Shown piece by piece: positions 9,510 through 17,242 of a stretch of DNA of 64,000 bases (its first letter is position 1; each line of letters opens with the position of its first letter). A program made the translations under genes and the position numbers. The notes under the pieces are model-generated. The model saw only the letters and a list, made by a program, of their open reading frames with translations, was not told where the DNA came from and searched no databases. The stretch is from Niveibacterium terrae. Its GTDB lineage: Bacteria; Pseudomonadota; Gammaproteobacteria; Burkholderiales; Rhodocyclaceae. The DNA lies in contig NZ_CP172404.1 of assembly GCF_048213115.1 (NCBI RefSeq), positions 124,001-188,000 of the forward strand, read 5' to 3'.

Positions 9510-10346
9510 ATGCCGTTTTCCGACGAGCGTCGATGTCACGACGTATTTCTCCTGGCGCTAGCCGTTTCGCTGCTGCTGCACATGCTCGTGTTGGCTGTGC
9601 CGGTTCAGCCTCCTCGGGCCGCACACGGCCCCGGGCGGATGACGACCCGGCTGGTGGCGAAGAGGCCCCCGCCGCCGTCCCCACCTGCCGAGGCGCCGGA
9701 AGTACCGCCGCCACCCCTGACGCCTTCGCGGCCTCCGCGTTTTGTCTCCGCGGTGCCTGGGCGCGCGCCTCTTCCTGAACCGTCTGCGGCCAGTGCGCCG
9801 CAGCGATCGTGGTCGCCCCAGGAGAAAGCGGAGATGGATGAGTTTCTCGAGTCGCTCGAAGCGCAGGCCAAGGCGCGTACCGGCCTCGCCCAGCGCTCGT
9901 TGGCGATGGCGCGCGACATGGGACGGGAGATGGCCAGGTCGGCGGCGGACGACGACGGAACGGTCAGTGTCGAGAGGCTTCCCGACAGCCCCCCGGTCAG
10001 TCCCTTCAGCCTGGAGATGTACCTGGACTCCCTGGTCACCAAACTGAACCGCAGCGCTTCTTTCGTGCGTCGCGGCCAGCGCCGTCAAGGTTCCCGCAAT
10101 GCCGCGGTACAGCTCAGGCTCAACCCCAACGGCACGATCAGGACTTTCCTGGTGCTCAATTCGGGCGATCAGCACGACGAGATCGCCTACATCCAGGCTC
10201 TGGTCGAACGGGCTGCGCCCTACTCGCCCTTTCCTCCCGATCTGACGAAATCGGCAAAATCGCTGGCGATCACGATCTGCATCGTGCCGACCCACGGCGG
10301 GGGAAGCCTCGGATTCAGCCGCAATCTCGACGGTCACTCGTGCTGA
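9510..10346 (+). CDS. TonB/TolA-like energy-transducer-type protein
   Basis: The 278-residue protein has a single N-terminal membrane anchor (VFLLALAVSLLLHMLVLAVP), a proline-rich periplasmic spacer (PPPPSPPAEAPEVPPPPLTP), a predicted helical stretch (about residues 100-160), and a C-terminal domain with a TonB-like pattern (AAVQLRLNPNGTIRTFLVLN, then DEIAYIQALVERAAPYSPFP). This is the layout of TonB/TolA energy transducers. There is no exbB/exbD or tolQR next to it, so its motor partner must be encoded elsewhere or it is a paralogue with another role. The start at 9510 is preferred to 9486 because it directly precedes the membrane segment. Confidence 0.7.
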   Translation: MPFSDERRCHDVFLLALAVSLLLHMLVLAVPVQPPRAAHGPGRMTTRLVAKRPPPPSPPAEAPEVPPPPLTPSRPPRFVSAVPGRAPLPEPSAASAPQRSWSPQEKAEMDEFLESLEAQAKARTGLAQRSLAMARDMGREMARSAADDDGTVSVERLPDSPPVSPFSLEMYLDSLVTKLNRSASFVRRGQRRQGSRNAAVQLRLNPNGTIRTFLVLNSGDQHDEIAYIQALVERAAPYSPFPPDLTKSAKSLAITICIVPTHGGGSLGFSRNLDGHSC

Positions 10347-10452
10347 ATCGCGACAGGGACGGGCGGCGCGTCACATTTGTTGAAGGAGTTTGTGACCGGA
10401 TTTTATCGTTTAGGGGTAAATTCGAGGCTATTCATGTTTTAGTGGTATAGCC

Positions 10453-11229
10453 ATGTCCCGCTCGCCCTGCTGCCGTATCGCTTTTTTTGCGCTGCTGACC
10501 CTGGCCAGTGGTCTTGCCCGCGCGGACCTTGGAGCCGCCCAGGGCTATAACCTGTTCGTTTTCGACAGCCTTTCGACGACCGGATTGAGCAGCCAGGGGG
10601 CGGTCGCAGTGGGGGGGAGCACGAGCGGGAACGTTTGGGCTCCGGGCAGCAGCACTTCCTCGATCGACTTCAGTGCTGCGCAGAGCCAGCTGACCGGCCT
10701 CTCGAACAGCCTCGCCGCGCTGGCTGCGAATGGTACGACCAGCGTGACCCCCTGGAGGTCGGTCAACCTGACCGGGACCAGTTCGACGCTGAACGTGTTC
10801 AATGTCAAGGGCTCGGATCTGAGCTCCGGTAATGGCCTCTACATCTCGACGCCGAGCGGCTCGACCGTCGTCATCAACGTCGATGGCAGCAGCGTCAGCC
10901 TGCAGAACATGGGTATCTCCCTCGGTGCTGCGAACCAGGTGGCGACGACCAGCAAGGACAAGATCCTCTTCAACTTTGCGCAGGCGTCTTCGTTGAACAT
11001 CAGTTCGATCGGTGTCACGGGTAGCATCCTCGCGCCCTATGCGAGTGTCAGTTTCTCCAATGGCAGCCTCGACGGCACGCTGATCGCGCAGAGCGTCAGC
11101 GGTAGCGGGACCTACAAGATCAACAGCTTCACCGGGACGATCGCCGCGGTGCCTGAACCGCAGAGCTGGGCGATGTTGATGGCCGGCCTGGGGATGCTGG
11201 GCATCGTCTTGCGCCGCCGGCGGCGCTGA
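10453..11229 (+). CDS. Choice-of-anchor A family PEP-CTERM protein
   Basis: The 258-residue protein has a Sec signal peptide (FFALLTLASGLARA), a Ser/Thr/Gly-rich beta-sandwich body starting YNLFVFDSLSTTGLSSQGAV, which is the hallmark of choice-of-anchor A proteins, and a C-terminal sorting signal VPEPQSWAMLMAGLGMLG followed by a run of arginines. PEP-CTERM proteins are cut and anchored by EpsH-type exosortase and are usually tied to exopolysaccharide or floc formation. No exosortase gene lies in this window. The gene is monocistronic and ends at a strong terminator. Confidence 0.88.
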   Translation: MSRSPCCRIAFFALLTLASGLARADLGAAQGYNLFVFDSLSTTGLSSQGAVAVGGSTSGNVWAPGSSTSSIDFSAAQSQLTGLSNSLAALAANGTTSVTPWRSVNLTGTSSTLNVFNVKGSDLSSGNGLYISTPSGSTVVINVDGSSVSLQNMGISLGAANQVATTSKDKILFNFAQASSLNISSIGVTGSILAPYASVSFSNGSLDGTLIAQSVSGSGTYKINSFTGTIAAVPEPQSWAMLMAGLGMLGIVLRRRRR

Positions 11230-11243
11230 GCCCACTCCGGAAA

Positions 11244-11273
11244 CAAAAAGGCGCCGCGTGGCGCCTTTTTGTT
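11244..11273. terminator. Bidirectional intrinsic terminator
   Basis: A perfect 12-bp stem (CAAAAAGGCGCC / GGCGCCTTTTTG) with a GCGT loop. Each strand carries an A-run before and a T-run after the GC core, so it can serve both the PEP-CTERM gene and the converging AIM24 operon. Confidence 0.9.
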
Positions 11274-11290
11274 GTCGGTGGGGAGGGGCT

Positions 11291-12244
11291 TCAATCGCTC
11301 TTCTTGCTCAGGCGGAACTGTTCGACCCAGCTGAGCAGGGCTCCGGTCGTGCGAGTCTGTATCCAGACCCGTCCCTTGCCGCGGAAGCGGCAGATGAGCC
11401 CTTCGCCGGAGAAGAAGAAGGACTTGTAACCGCCGAACTTTTCAACCTTGTAGTCCAGGCCTTCGCTGAAGGCGACGATGTTGCCGGTGTCGACGACGTA
11501 TTCGCCGTCGACATCCTTTTCGATCATGCCGCCGTAGGTGTTGAACCAGAGGTCTCCGTGCCCGGAGGCGCGGATTAGGAAGAAGCTCTCACCCGAGAAG
11601 AAACCCTTGACCAGGCCCTGCCATTTGCTCTCCAGCTTGACGCCGGGCGCGCAGGCGACAAAAGCGCCGTTCTGCAGGAAGAGCACGTCGCCTTCGTTCA
11701 GATAGACGTGCGCGAGATCGCCCGGAGCGGCCGGTGCGATGCCGATTTCGCCGGGCGCGTTCTCCGCAGTGAATTCGTTGATGAAGATCGACTCGCTGGT
11801 CAGCAGACGGCTCAGGCCACCGCTGATCTTCGTCTTCATCTTCATATGGGTGTCCATCGTGGCCATCGCCGAGGCTTCGACCTTGATCGTTTCGCCGGCC
11901 GGAAGCTTGACGGTCAGGAAGGCGAAATCCGGCCTGGCTTCGATCGTGAAGGGAAGACCGGGTTGCGGGACTTCTTCCCCGGCGATTCGCTGAGCCGGCG
12001 TGCGGGCTTCGGCAGGGGACAACTGAGCCTCGGCGGTGATTTCGGCTTCCAGGCCGATCCTTTCGAGCGTGAGCCGATAGCGCTCGGCAGTCTCGGCGTC
12101 GAGCCCGCTCTTGATCGACCGGGGCAGGGAGGAGAGCAGCGCTTGGGCTTTTTCGGGGGCGAGCTTGAATGCCGAGGCAAATCCGGCCACGGTGGCGGCG
12201 CGATCGCCCGCGCCAAAGCCGGTCACATTGACCTTGAATGTCAT
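11291..12244 (-). CDS. AIM24/TIGR00266 family protein with extra N-terminal domain
   Basis: This 317-residue cytoplasmic protein joins two parts. Residues about 1-75 (MTFKVNVTGFGAGDRAATVA, LLSSLPRSIKSGLDAETAER) look like a small alpha/beta domain resembling the L7/L12 C-terminal fold; this reading is tentative. Residues about 100-310 are an AIM24 (TRAP-like beta-barrel) domain with GDVLFLQNGAFVACAPGVKL, GLVKGFFSGESFFLIRASG and FSGEGLICRFRGKGRVWIQT. The biochemical role of bacterial AIM24 proteins is not known. It is last in a set of three AIM24 paralogues after an M48 protease; 13 bp separate it from the next paralogue. Confidence 0.8.
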   Translation of the reverse strand: MTFKVNVTGFGAGDRAATVAGFASAFKLAPEKAQALLSSLPRSIKSGLDAETAERYRLTLERIGLEAEITAEAQLSPAEARTPAQRIAGEEVPQPGLPFTIEARPDFAFLTVKLPAGETIKVEASAMATMDTHMKMKTKISGGLSRLLTSESIFINEFTAENAPGEIGIAPAAPGDLAHVYLNEGDVLFLQNGAFVACAPGVKLESKWQGLVKGFFSGESFFLIRASGHGDLWFNTYGGMIEKDVDGEYVVDTGNIVAFSEGLDYKVEKFGGYKSFFFSGEGLICRFRGKGRVWIQTRTTGALLSWVEQFRLSKKSD

Positions 12245-12257
12245 CGTCTTGTCCTTA

Positions 12258-12938
12258 TCACTTGCGCTTTTTCAGATCGGGCTGCAGCGACAGGCCGAAG
12301 CTCTTCGGATTGTGCGACTGGCACCAGACCGTGCCTTGCCCCTTGAACTTGCAAACCAGGCCTTCGCCGCCGAGCAGCGAATGGAGCCAGCTCTTGCCGG
12401 CCTTGGTCAGCGAGAAATCCAGGGTTTCCTGGAAGGCGACGATGTGCCCTGTATCAACGATGTGTTCGCCCGCAACGGCGATCGGGTAGATCGCACCGAA
12501 GGAGTTCAACACGACCTTGCCGCGACCGGACAGGCGAAGCCAGAACAGACTCTCGCCCGAGAGCAGGTTCTTGAAGCCCTGCCAACCGGTGTCGATCTCG
12601 ACGCCCTCTTCACAGGCGACGAAGGAACCGGCCTGAACCAGCAGCGTGTCGCCGTCCAGCGTATATTCGAACATGTCCCCGGCCAGATCCGAACCCAGCC
12701 AGACTTCGCCTTCGCCATTGCCGGCGCGGTAATGGTTCAGGAAGAAGGACTCTCCGCCTAACAGGCGCTTGGCGGCCTTGAGAAGGCCGCCCGACGAGCG
12801 CTTGTGCGTCGTCGTCGAAACGTCCAGATTGCCGCTCATCGCGATCATCGCGCCACCTTCGGTGGTGCAGCTCTCGCCGGGAGCCAGGCGCAGGCAGGCT
12901 GCGGTGTTGCCGGGGCGATGGGTGAATTCGATTTTCAT
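12258..12938 (-). CDS. AIM24/TIGR00266 family protein
   Basis: A 226-residue single-domain AIM24 protein, the middle of three paralogues. Recognisable family segments are CLRLAPGESCTTEGGAMIAM, RLLGGESFFLNHYRAGNGEG, NLLSGESLFWLRLSGRGKVV and LLGGEGLVCKFKGQGTVWCQ. The repeated GGES/SGES-(L/F)F and GEGLV blocks match those in the two neighbouring genes, so the three arose by duplication and have diverged. It starts 13 bp after the upstream paralogue's stop and has no signal peptide or membrane helix. Function is unknown. Confidence 0.8.
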   Translation of the reverse strand: MKIEFTHRPGNTAACLRLAPGESCTTEGGAMIAMSGNLDVSTTTHKRSSGGLLKAAKRLLGGESFFLNHYRAGNGEGEVWLGSDLAGDMFEYTLDGDTLLVQAGSFVACEEGVEIDTGWQGFKNLLSGESLFWLRLSGRGKVVLNSFGAIYPIAVAGEHIVDTGHIVAFQETLDFSLTKAGKSWLHSLLGGEGLVCKFKGQGTVWCQSHNPKSFGLSLQPDLKKRK

Positions 12939-12951
12939 GCTCTTCTCCTGC

Positions 12952-13614
12952 TCAGCGCAGCTTAGGGTTGATCCAGCTGGTCAGGCCGCTGACGCTGCGA
13001 GTCTGGATCACGATGCGGCCGCGTCCGACGACGCGTGTAACCAGTCCCTCGCCGCCGAAAAAGCTGGAGAAGAGGCCTCCGGCCAGTTGCAGTTTGAGTT
13101 TTATGCCGGGTGGGTAGGCGACCAGATGGCTGGAGTCGACGATGTACTCCCCATCGATTTCCCGGTCGAGCAATGCGCCGTAGGCGCCGTACCAGAGCTT
13201 GCCGCTGCCGCGGACGACGATGCGGAAGAGGCCTTCGCCGGCGATCCACGAGACGAAACCGGCGAAGCCGACGCCGATCTTGAGCCCGTCGGTGCTGGCC
13301 AGATAGGCGCCTGGCTGCAGTAAGAAGCTCTCATTGGCGAGCTCCCGCATCCGGATCGAACCCGGGGTTGGCTGGACCAGAGTCAGCCGGCGAGCGCCGT
13401 TCGTGTTGTTCGAGAAGTGGCTGATGAACAGCGATTCTCCTCCCAACCATTTGCGCATCAGGCCGGTGAAGAAGCCACCGTTGAAGCGCGCTTTCAGATC
13501 GAGGTCGGCTGACATGCTGCTCATCGCGTCCGGCTCGGCGGTGATTCCTTCGCCGGGAGCCAGCTCAACGTCGATATAGGCAAAGGCATCGCTGCCGCAT
13601 ATTTCCGCTTTCAT
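12952..13614 (-). CDS. AIM24/TIGR00266 family protein
   Basis: The first of the three AIM24 paralogues in transcription order, 220 residues. It shows VELAPGEGITAEPDAMSSMS, KWLGGESLFISHFSNNTNGA, WIAGEGLFRIVVRGSGKLWY and FFGGEGLVTRVVGRGRIVIQ. Its ATG overlaps the stop of the M48 protease gene by 4 bp, so the two are translationally coupled. The protein is predicted soluble and cytoplasmic. No catalytic residues can be proposed for this family from sequence alone. Confidence 0.82.
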   Translation of the reverse strand: MKAEICGSDAFAYIDVELAPGEGITAEPDAMSSMSADLDLKARFNGGFFTGLMRKWLGGESLFISHFSNNTNGARRLTLVQPTPGSIRMRELANESFLLQPGAYLASTDGLKIGVGFAGFVSWIAGEGLFRIVVRGSGKLWYGAYGALLDREIDGEYIVDSSHLVAYPPGIKLKLQLAGGLFSSFFGGEGLVTRVVGRGRIVIQTRSVSGLTSWINPKLR

Positions 13615-14777
13615 TGACGGTTTTCCATAGGTTTGCTGATGAAATCCTGAACCCGCTTGCGGAGCGCCGAAAAGGCTTGGCTGTCGTCGCGCCAGGCTTG
13701 GGCGGGCAGTTTTTGAATGCGTGTGCGCAGAGTCGAAATGCGTTCGTCCGAGTCCGGGTGGGAGCCGAAATACGCATTGGCAGTGCGCGCGGCTTCTCCG
13801 GCCTTGCCGATCTGTTCGAGCTGCCGCCGCTGCTGATCGCGGATCGTCGCGAAGAAGGCAGCCAGACCTTCGGGATCGATCTTCGCGCTGTAGAGCAGTT
13901 CGACACCCTTGCGGTCCGCCTCGCGCTCGAAGTCGCGCGAATACTTCTGGTTGACCAGCAGCGGCGCCGCACTCGCCAGCGAGGCGAGCAGGCCGGACGC
14001 GTCGCCGATCAGGGCCTGGGCGAGCACATAGATGCCGACGCTGCGGATTACGGTGCGCAAGCCGTGCCGTTCGGTGACGTGGGTGATCTCATGGGACAGA
14101 ACGCCTTGCAGCTGGTTGGCTTTCGCCGCTTTCAGGATCAGCCCGGAATGGACGACGATGTAGCCGCCGGGCAGCGCAAACGCGTTGAGTTCGCCATCGT
14201 CGACGACGTAGAAATGGTAGGGGCGGCGATCCCCGGATTGGTTGAGCAAGGGGGCGACCAGAGGGCGGAGCAAGGCTTCGGATTCGCGCTCGGGCAGGAA
14301 GCGTTTCTGGACCTTGTACTGGGTGATCGCGGTCCTGCCCAGCGATTCCTCCCATTTCGCCGGTACCTGATTGGCGACGACGGCGCTGAGCGTGTCCAGC
14401 GACAGATAGGCGGCGAACGGGATCAGCGCCAGAAGCGCCAGCGCGAACAGGATGGCTCCCCAGCCCTTGGCGCGGTGTCGGCGGCGGCTGAGCAGAAGCG
14501 GCTGGAACGCCGGGTGCTCGCGAAGCCGTGGATCGGCGAGGAAGGCCGGGTCGGAAACGTAGAAACGCCAGTCGGGATGACGGGAATGGCTGAGGAAGAC
14601 CAGTCGGTTTCCTGCTCCACCCAGGCTTGGCTGCAAGCCGGAGAGCGGCAGCAGTACCGAGCTGTCCGCGCCTTCGAAGCGCAGCGAATCGTGAAAGACC
14701 GTCATGCGGCCGCTGCAGCGGCCCCCGGGAAGTTCCGGGTGGAAGGCCTGGGCGTCGAATGATTGGGCGGCGTCCAT
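13611..14777 (-). CDS. M48 family membrane metalloprotease
   Basis: A 388-residue protein with an N-terminal cytoplasmic domain (about residues 1-105), one membrane helix (about 108-127, GAILFALALLALIPFAAYLS) and an M48 peptidase domain. The zinc site is clear: GVLSHEITHVTERHG (His229, Glu230, His233) with the downstream third ligand in FEREADRKGVELLYSAK. M48 proteins of this type (HtpX/BepA/LoiP-like) act in envelope protein quality control. It leads a four-gene operon with three AIM24 genes, suggesting the AIM24 proteins are partners or are linked to the same membrane stress; that link is inference. Confidence 0.85.
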   Translation of the reverse strand: MDAAQSFDAQAFHPELPGGRCSGRMTVFHDSLRFEGADSSVLLPLSGLQPSLGGAGNRLVFLSHSRHPDWRFYVSDPAFLADPRLREHPAFQPLLLSRRRHRAKGWGAILFALALLALIPFAAYLSLDTLSAVVANQVPAKWEESLGRTAITQYKVQKRFLPERESEALLRPLVAPLLNQSGDRRPYHFYVVDDGELNAFALPGGYIVVHSGLILKAAKANQLQGVLSHEITHVTERHGLRTVIRSVGIYVLAQALIGDASGLLASLASAAPLLVNQKYSRDFEREADRKGVELLYSAKIDPEGLAAFFATIRDQQRRQLEQIGKAGEAARTANAYFGSHPDSDERISTLRTRIQKLPAQAWRDDSQAFSALRKRVQDFISKPMENRQ

Positions 14778-14907
14778 TTTGTTCCGGGGGGTAGAAGAAG
14801 GAAGCTACGATACCCTATTGCCGCTTCGCCTACCCGAAATGAATCAATCCGGTCGTATCTGTTGAGGGTTTCAGCGGCGCAGCGGGCCGCTGCGCCGTCG
14901 AATCTGC

Positions 14908-15390
14908 TCAGTGAACGAGCGGGATCGCGAAGTTCTCGTCGAGGCGGTTCAAGGCGCTGATCCGTGCTTCGATCTGGTAGTAGCGCGTTGCCTTGATCGG
15001 TGTGATCGCCTTCGCGAATTTGGCAAAGTAGCGCTGGCGCAGTTCGGCATCGGCCGCTGCGATGGCGTTCAGCTCGGAGTACATCCGTTGGGCATTGGCT
15101 TCCGTGACCGTTCCGTTGGCCTGGATCAGTTCGAGCAAAGTGGTGGTGCGTCGGCTACCGAGTACTTCGAGTTCGCGCTGGAAAGCGCCGTAGAGCGGCC
15201 AGAAGTGCGAAGCTTCGGTTTCGGAGAGCTTCATGTTCTCGCTGATGACGCCTTTGCGGTCGGTCTTCAGGCGGTCGCGCAGTTGCTGCAAGGCGACGGG
15301 GTCGGCAGGGACGGCGTAATCGACGGCGCTGGCGGGCAGAGTCAGCCCCAGTCCGAGCAGGCAGGCAAACAACATCAAGATGCGTTTCAT
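14908..15390 (-). CDS. Secreted helical protein, Spy/LTXXQ-like
   Basis: The 160-residue protein starts with a signal peptide (KRILMLFACLLGLGLTLPASA) and is otherwise predicted almost wholly helical (LQQLRDRLKTDRKGVISENM, YGAFQRELEVLGSRRTTTLL, DAELRQRYFAKFAKAITPIK). Size, periplasmic location and helical arrangement resemble Spy/CpxP-type chaperones and related small periplasmic proteins, but I see no exact LTXXQ motif, so the call is tentative. It stands alone between the M48 operon and the YgjP-type peptidase gene, all on the minus strand. Confidence 0.68.
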   Translation of the reverse strand: MKRILMLFACLLGLGLTLPASAVDYAVPADPVALQQLRDRLKTDRKGVISENMKLSETEASHFWPLYGAFQRELEVLGSRRTTTLLELIQANGTVTEANAQRMYSELNAIAAADAELRQRYFAKFAKAITPIKATRYYQIEARISALNRLDENFAIPLVH

Positions 15391-15463
15391 AGCAGTCTCC
15401 CAGCTATTGGCTGTTTGGCTATAAGGTCAGAGGTTGGCGGGGTCTTGCCGGCCTCTGCGTCCA

Positions 15464-16021
15464 TTATGGCGTGGAGATGACAGTTTCGTGCGATTTTTGC
15501 GAATCCTTGCCTTGCCAAGGATTTTGGCCGGAGGCTTCGATCAGACACAGCGCAGCACGGAAATCGAACTCGTACTGGTGGTAGGCCGGTTCCATGTGCC
15601 TGCAGAGCTGGTAAAAGGCCTTGTCGTGCGCGCGCTCCTTCTGATGGGCGAGCTCGTGGACGACGATCATTTTCAGGAATTCGGGGGGCGCTTCGCGGAA
15701 CAGCGTGCTGACGCGGATCTCGCGCTTGGCCTTGAGCCGCCCCCCCTGAATGCGCGAGATCGTGGTGTGGGTGCCCAGTGCGTTGCGGATCACATGCAGC
15801 GTGCCGTCCCAGCAGATCCGGGACAGGGGCTCGGACTTGCGCAGAAATTCCGACTTCAGCGCGCTGACGTAGTCGTAGAGCGCGCGGTCGCTGCGTACTT
15901 CATGGACATGCGGATATTTCTTGCGCAGCAGCGCGGCGAGCTTGTCCTCGGCGATCAGGCGCAGGATCTGCTCGGTGAGTTCGGACGGATAGCCGGCCAG
16001 GCAGGGGGGAAGAGGGGGCAT
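15464..16021 (-). CDS. YgjP-type (DUF45/WLM-like) metallopeptidase
   Basis: A 185-residue cytoplasmic zinc-peptidase homologue. The motif MIVVHELAHQKERAHDKAFYQLC gives HELAH plus a downstream His in HDKAFY, the spacing of the SprT/YgjP group, and the preceding segment GGRLKAKREIRVSTLF is also typical. The substrate is unknown. The ATG at 16021 begins just before CLAGYPSELTEQILRLIAED, where relatives start; an upstream TTG at 16081 would add 20 residues and has no ribosome binding site. No operon partner is evident. Confidence 0.8.
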   Translation of the reverse strand: MPPLPPCLAGYPSELTEQILRLIAEDKLAALLRKKYPHVHEVRSDRALYDYVSALKSEFLRKSEPLSRICWDGTLHVIRNALGTHTTISRIQGGRLKAKREIRVSTLFREAPPEFLKMIVVHELAHQKERAHDKAFYQLCRHMEPAYHQYEFDFRAALCLIEASGQNPWQGKDSQKSHETVISTP

Positions 16022-16233
16022 TTCGACATGGTAGCTGGGCTGAGCTGCCGGTATCCAGTGCCGTGCGGGTGCGTCTCTCAATCAGGGGAAAGAAAAGCTG
16101 CAAGGATATGCCGGCAAACAAAATGCCAGAGGCATTGGCTCTGCCGTGATGTCGGTCAAGGGCGACGCGGTATTCACATGGTATTCAGGCTGCCCTGCAG
16201 CCGCTGGTGCGGCAAGATCCCAAGGAGATCCTG

Positions 16234-17145
16234 ATGTTGCATGTTGTTGTCCGTTGCGCGCTGTGCGTGCTGGCGATGGTCTTCGGCCTGGCCGAAGCAT
16301 CCAGTGGTGACCGCGAGAATGCCCGGCAGATCTTTGCCGCTGCGCGCGCCGCCGCCACCGATGGCCCAGGAGAGATCAAGCTGATGGATGAAGCCGTCTT
16401 GAAGCTTCCTGCCGGCTACTTTTTTGTTGCCGAGCCGCACGCCTCAAAAGTGCTGCATGTGATGGGCAATCCGGGCAATAACCCGCGTCTTCAGGGCCTG
16501 GTCTTTCCTGAAAAAGGCGACTGGTTCATGACCGTCCAGTTCGAGAAGGCGGGCTACGTCAAGGATGACGATGCGCGGGACTGGAACGCCGACGATCTGC
16601 TCAAGAGCTATCGTGAAGGCACGGAAAAGGCCAACGAGGAGCGCGAGAAAAACGGCGACCGGGGGCTGGAAGTCCTCGGCTGGGCCGAAAGACCGGCCTA
16701 CGATTCGACCTCTCACCGCTTGGTGTGGGCGATGTCTTCGCGCGAGAAAGGCGCTGGCGCGAACGAACCCCAGGGGGTGAACTACAACACTTACGCGCTG
16801 GGCCGCGATGGTTACTTCAGCATGAACCTCGTCACGGCGCTGAATAGTCTCGACGCGGACAAGCCGGCGGCGCGTACGCTGCTGTCGGCGCTGGAGTTCA
16901 ATCAGGGCAAGCGCTACAGCGATTTCAGCGCTTCGACCGACAAGGTGGCCGAATACGGTCTGACCGCTCTGGTGGCCGGTGTAGCCGCGAAGAAACTGGG
17001 CCTTTTTGCGCTGGCCCTGGCTTTCGCCGCCAAATTTGCCAAGCTGGCGATTCTTGCTGTCTTCGCCTTTGGCGGCGTGGCCTTGAAGTTCTTCATGCGG
17101 GGCAGGGACAAGAAGGTGGAGTCGGGCGAGGACCCGAGCGCCTGA
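16234..17145 (+). CDS. DUF2167 membrane-anchored protein
   Basis: A 303-residue protein with an N-terminal signal or anchor (LHVVVRCALCVLAMVFGLAE), a conserved exported domain with AVLKLPAGYFFV, MTVQFEKAGYVKDDDARDWN and LGWAERPAYDSTSHRLVWA, and C-terminal hydrophobic segments (about residues 250-285, LGLFALALAFAAKFAKLAIL) followed by a charged tail. This matches DUF2167 membrane proteins, whose function is not established. ATG 16234 is preferred over 16207 since AAGGAG lies 7-8 bp upstream of it. The metallophosphoesterase gene follows 97 bp later on the same strand. Confidence 0.8.
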   Translation: MLHVVVRCALCVLAMVFGLAEASSGDRENARQIFAAARAAATDGPGEIKLMDEAVLKLPAGYFFVAEPHASKVLHVMGNPGNNPRLQGLVFPEKGDWFMTVQFEKAGYVKDDDARDWNADDLLKSYREGTEKANEEREKNGDRGLEVLGWAERPAYDSTSHRLVWAMSSREKGAGANEPQGVNYNTYALGRDGYFSMNLVTALNSLDADKPAARTLLSALEFNQGKRYSDFSASTDKVAEYGLTALVAGVAAKKLGLFALALAFAAKFAKLAILAVFAFGGVALKFFMRGRDKKVESGEDPSA

Positions 17146-17242
17146 TTCCCGGGCGGTTCCAGCATCCTGTTACCAAAAGGGGCTGGAACTGGCCCGCGCC
17201 ACCCCGATCTGAGCAGACGTCTCCTCACCGCTGTCTGGCGCC

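Noticed and set aside
13611..14777. Idea that the M48/AIM24 operon is a phage-defence cassette
   Set aside because: No nuclease, NTPase or toxin-like effector is present and the surroundings are ordinary housekeeping genes; envelope quality control is the simpler reading.
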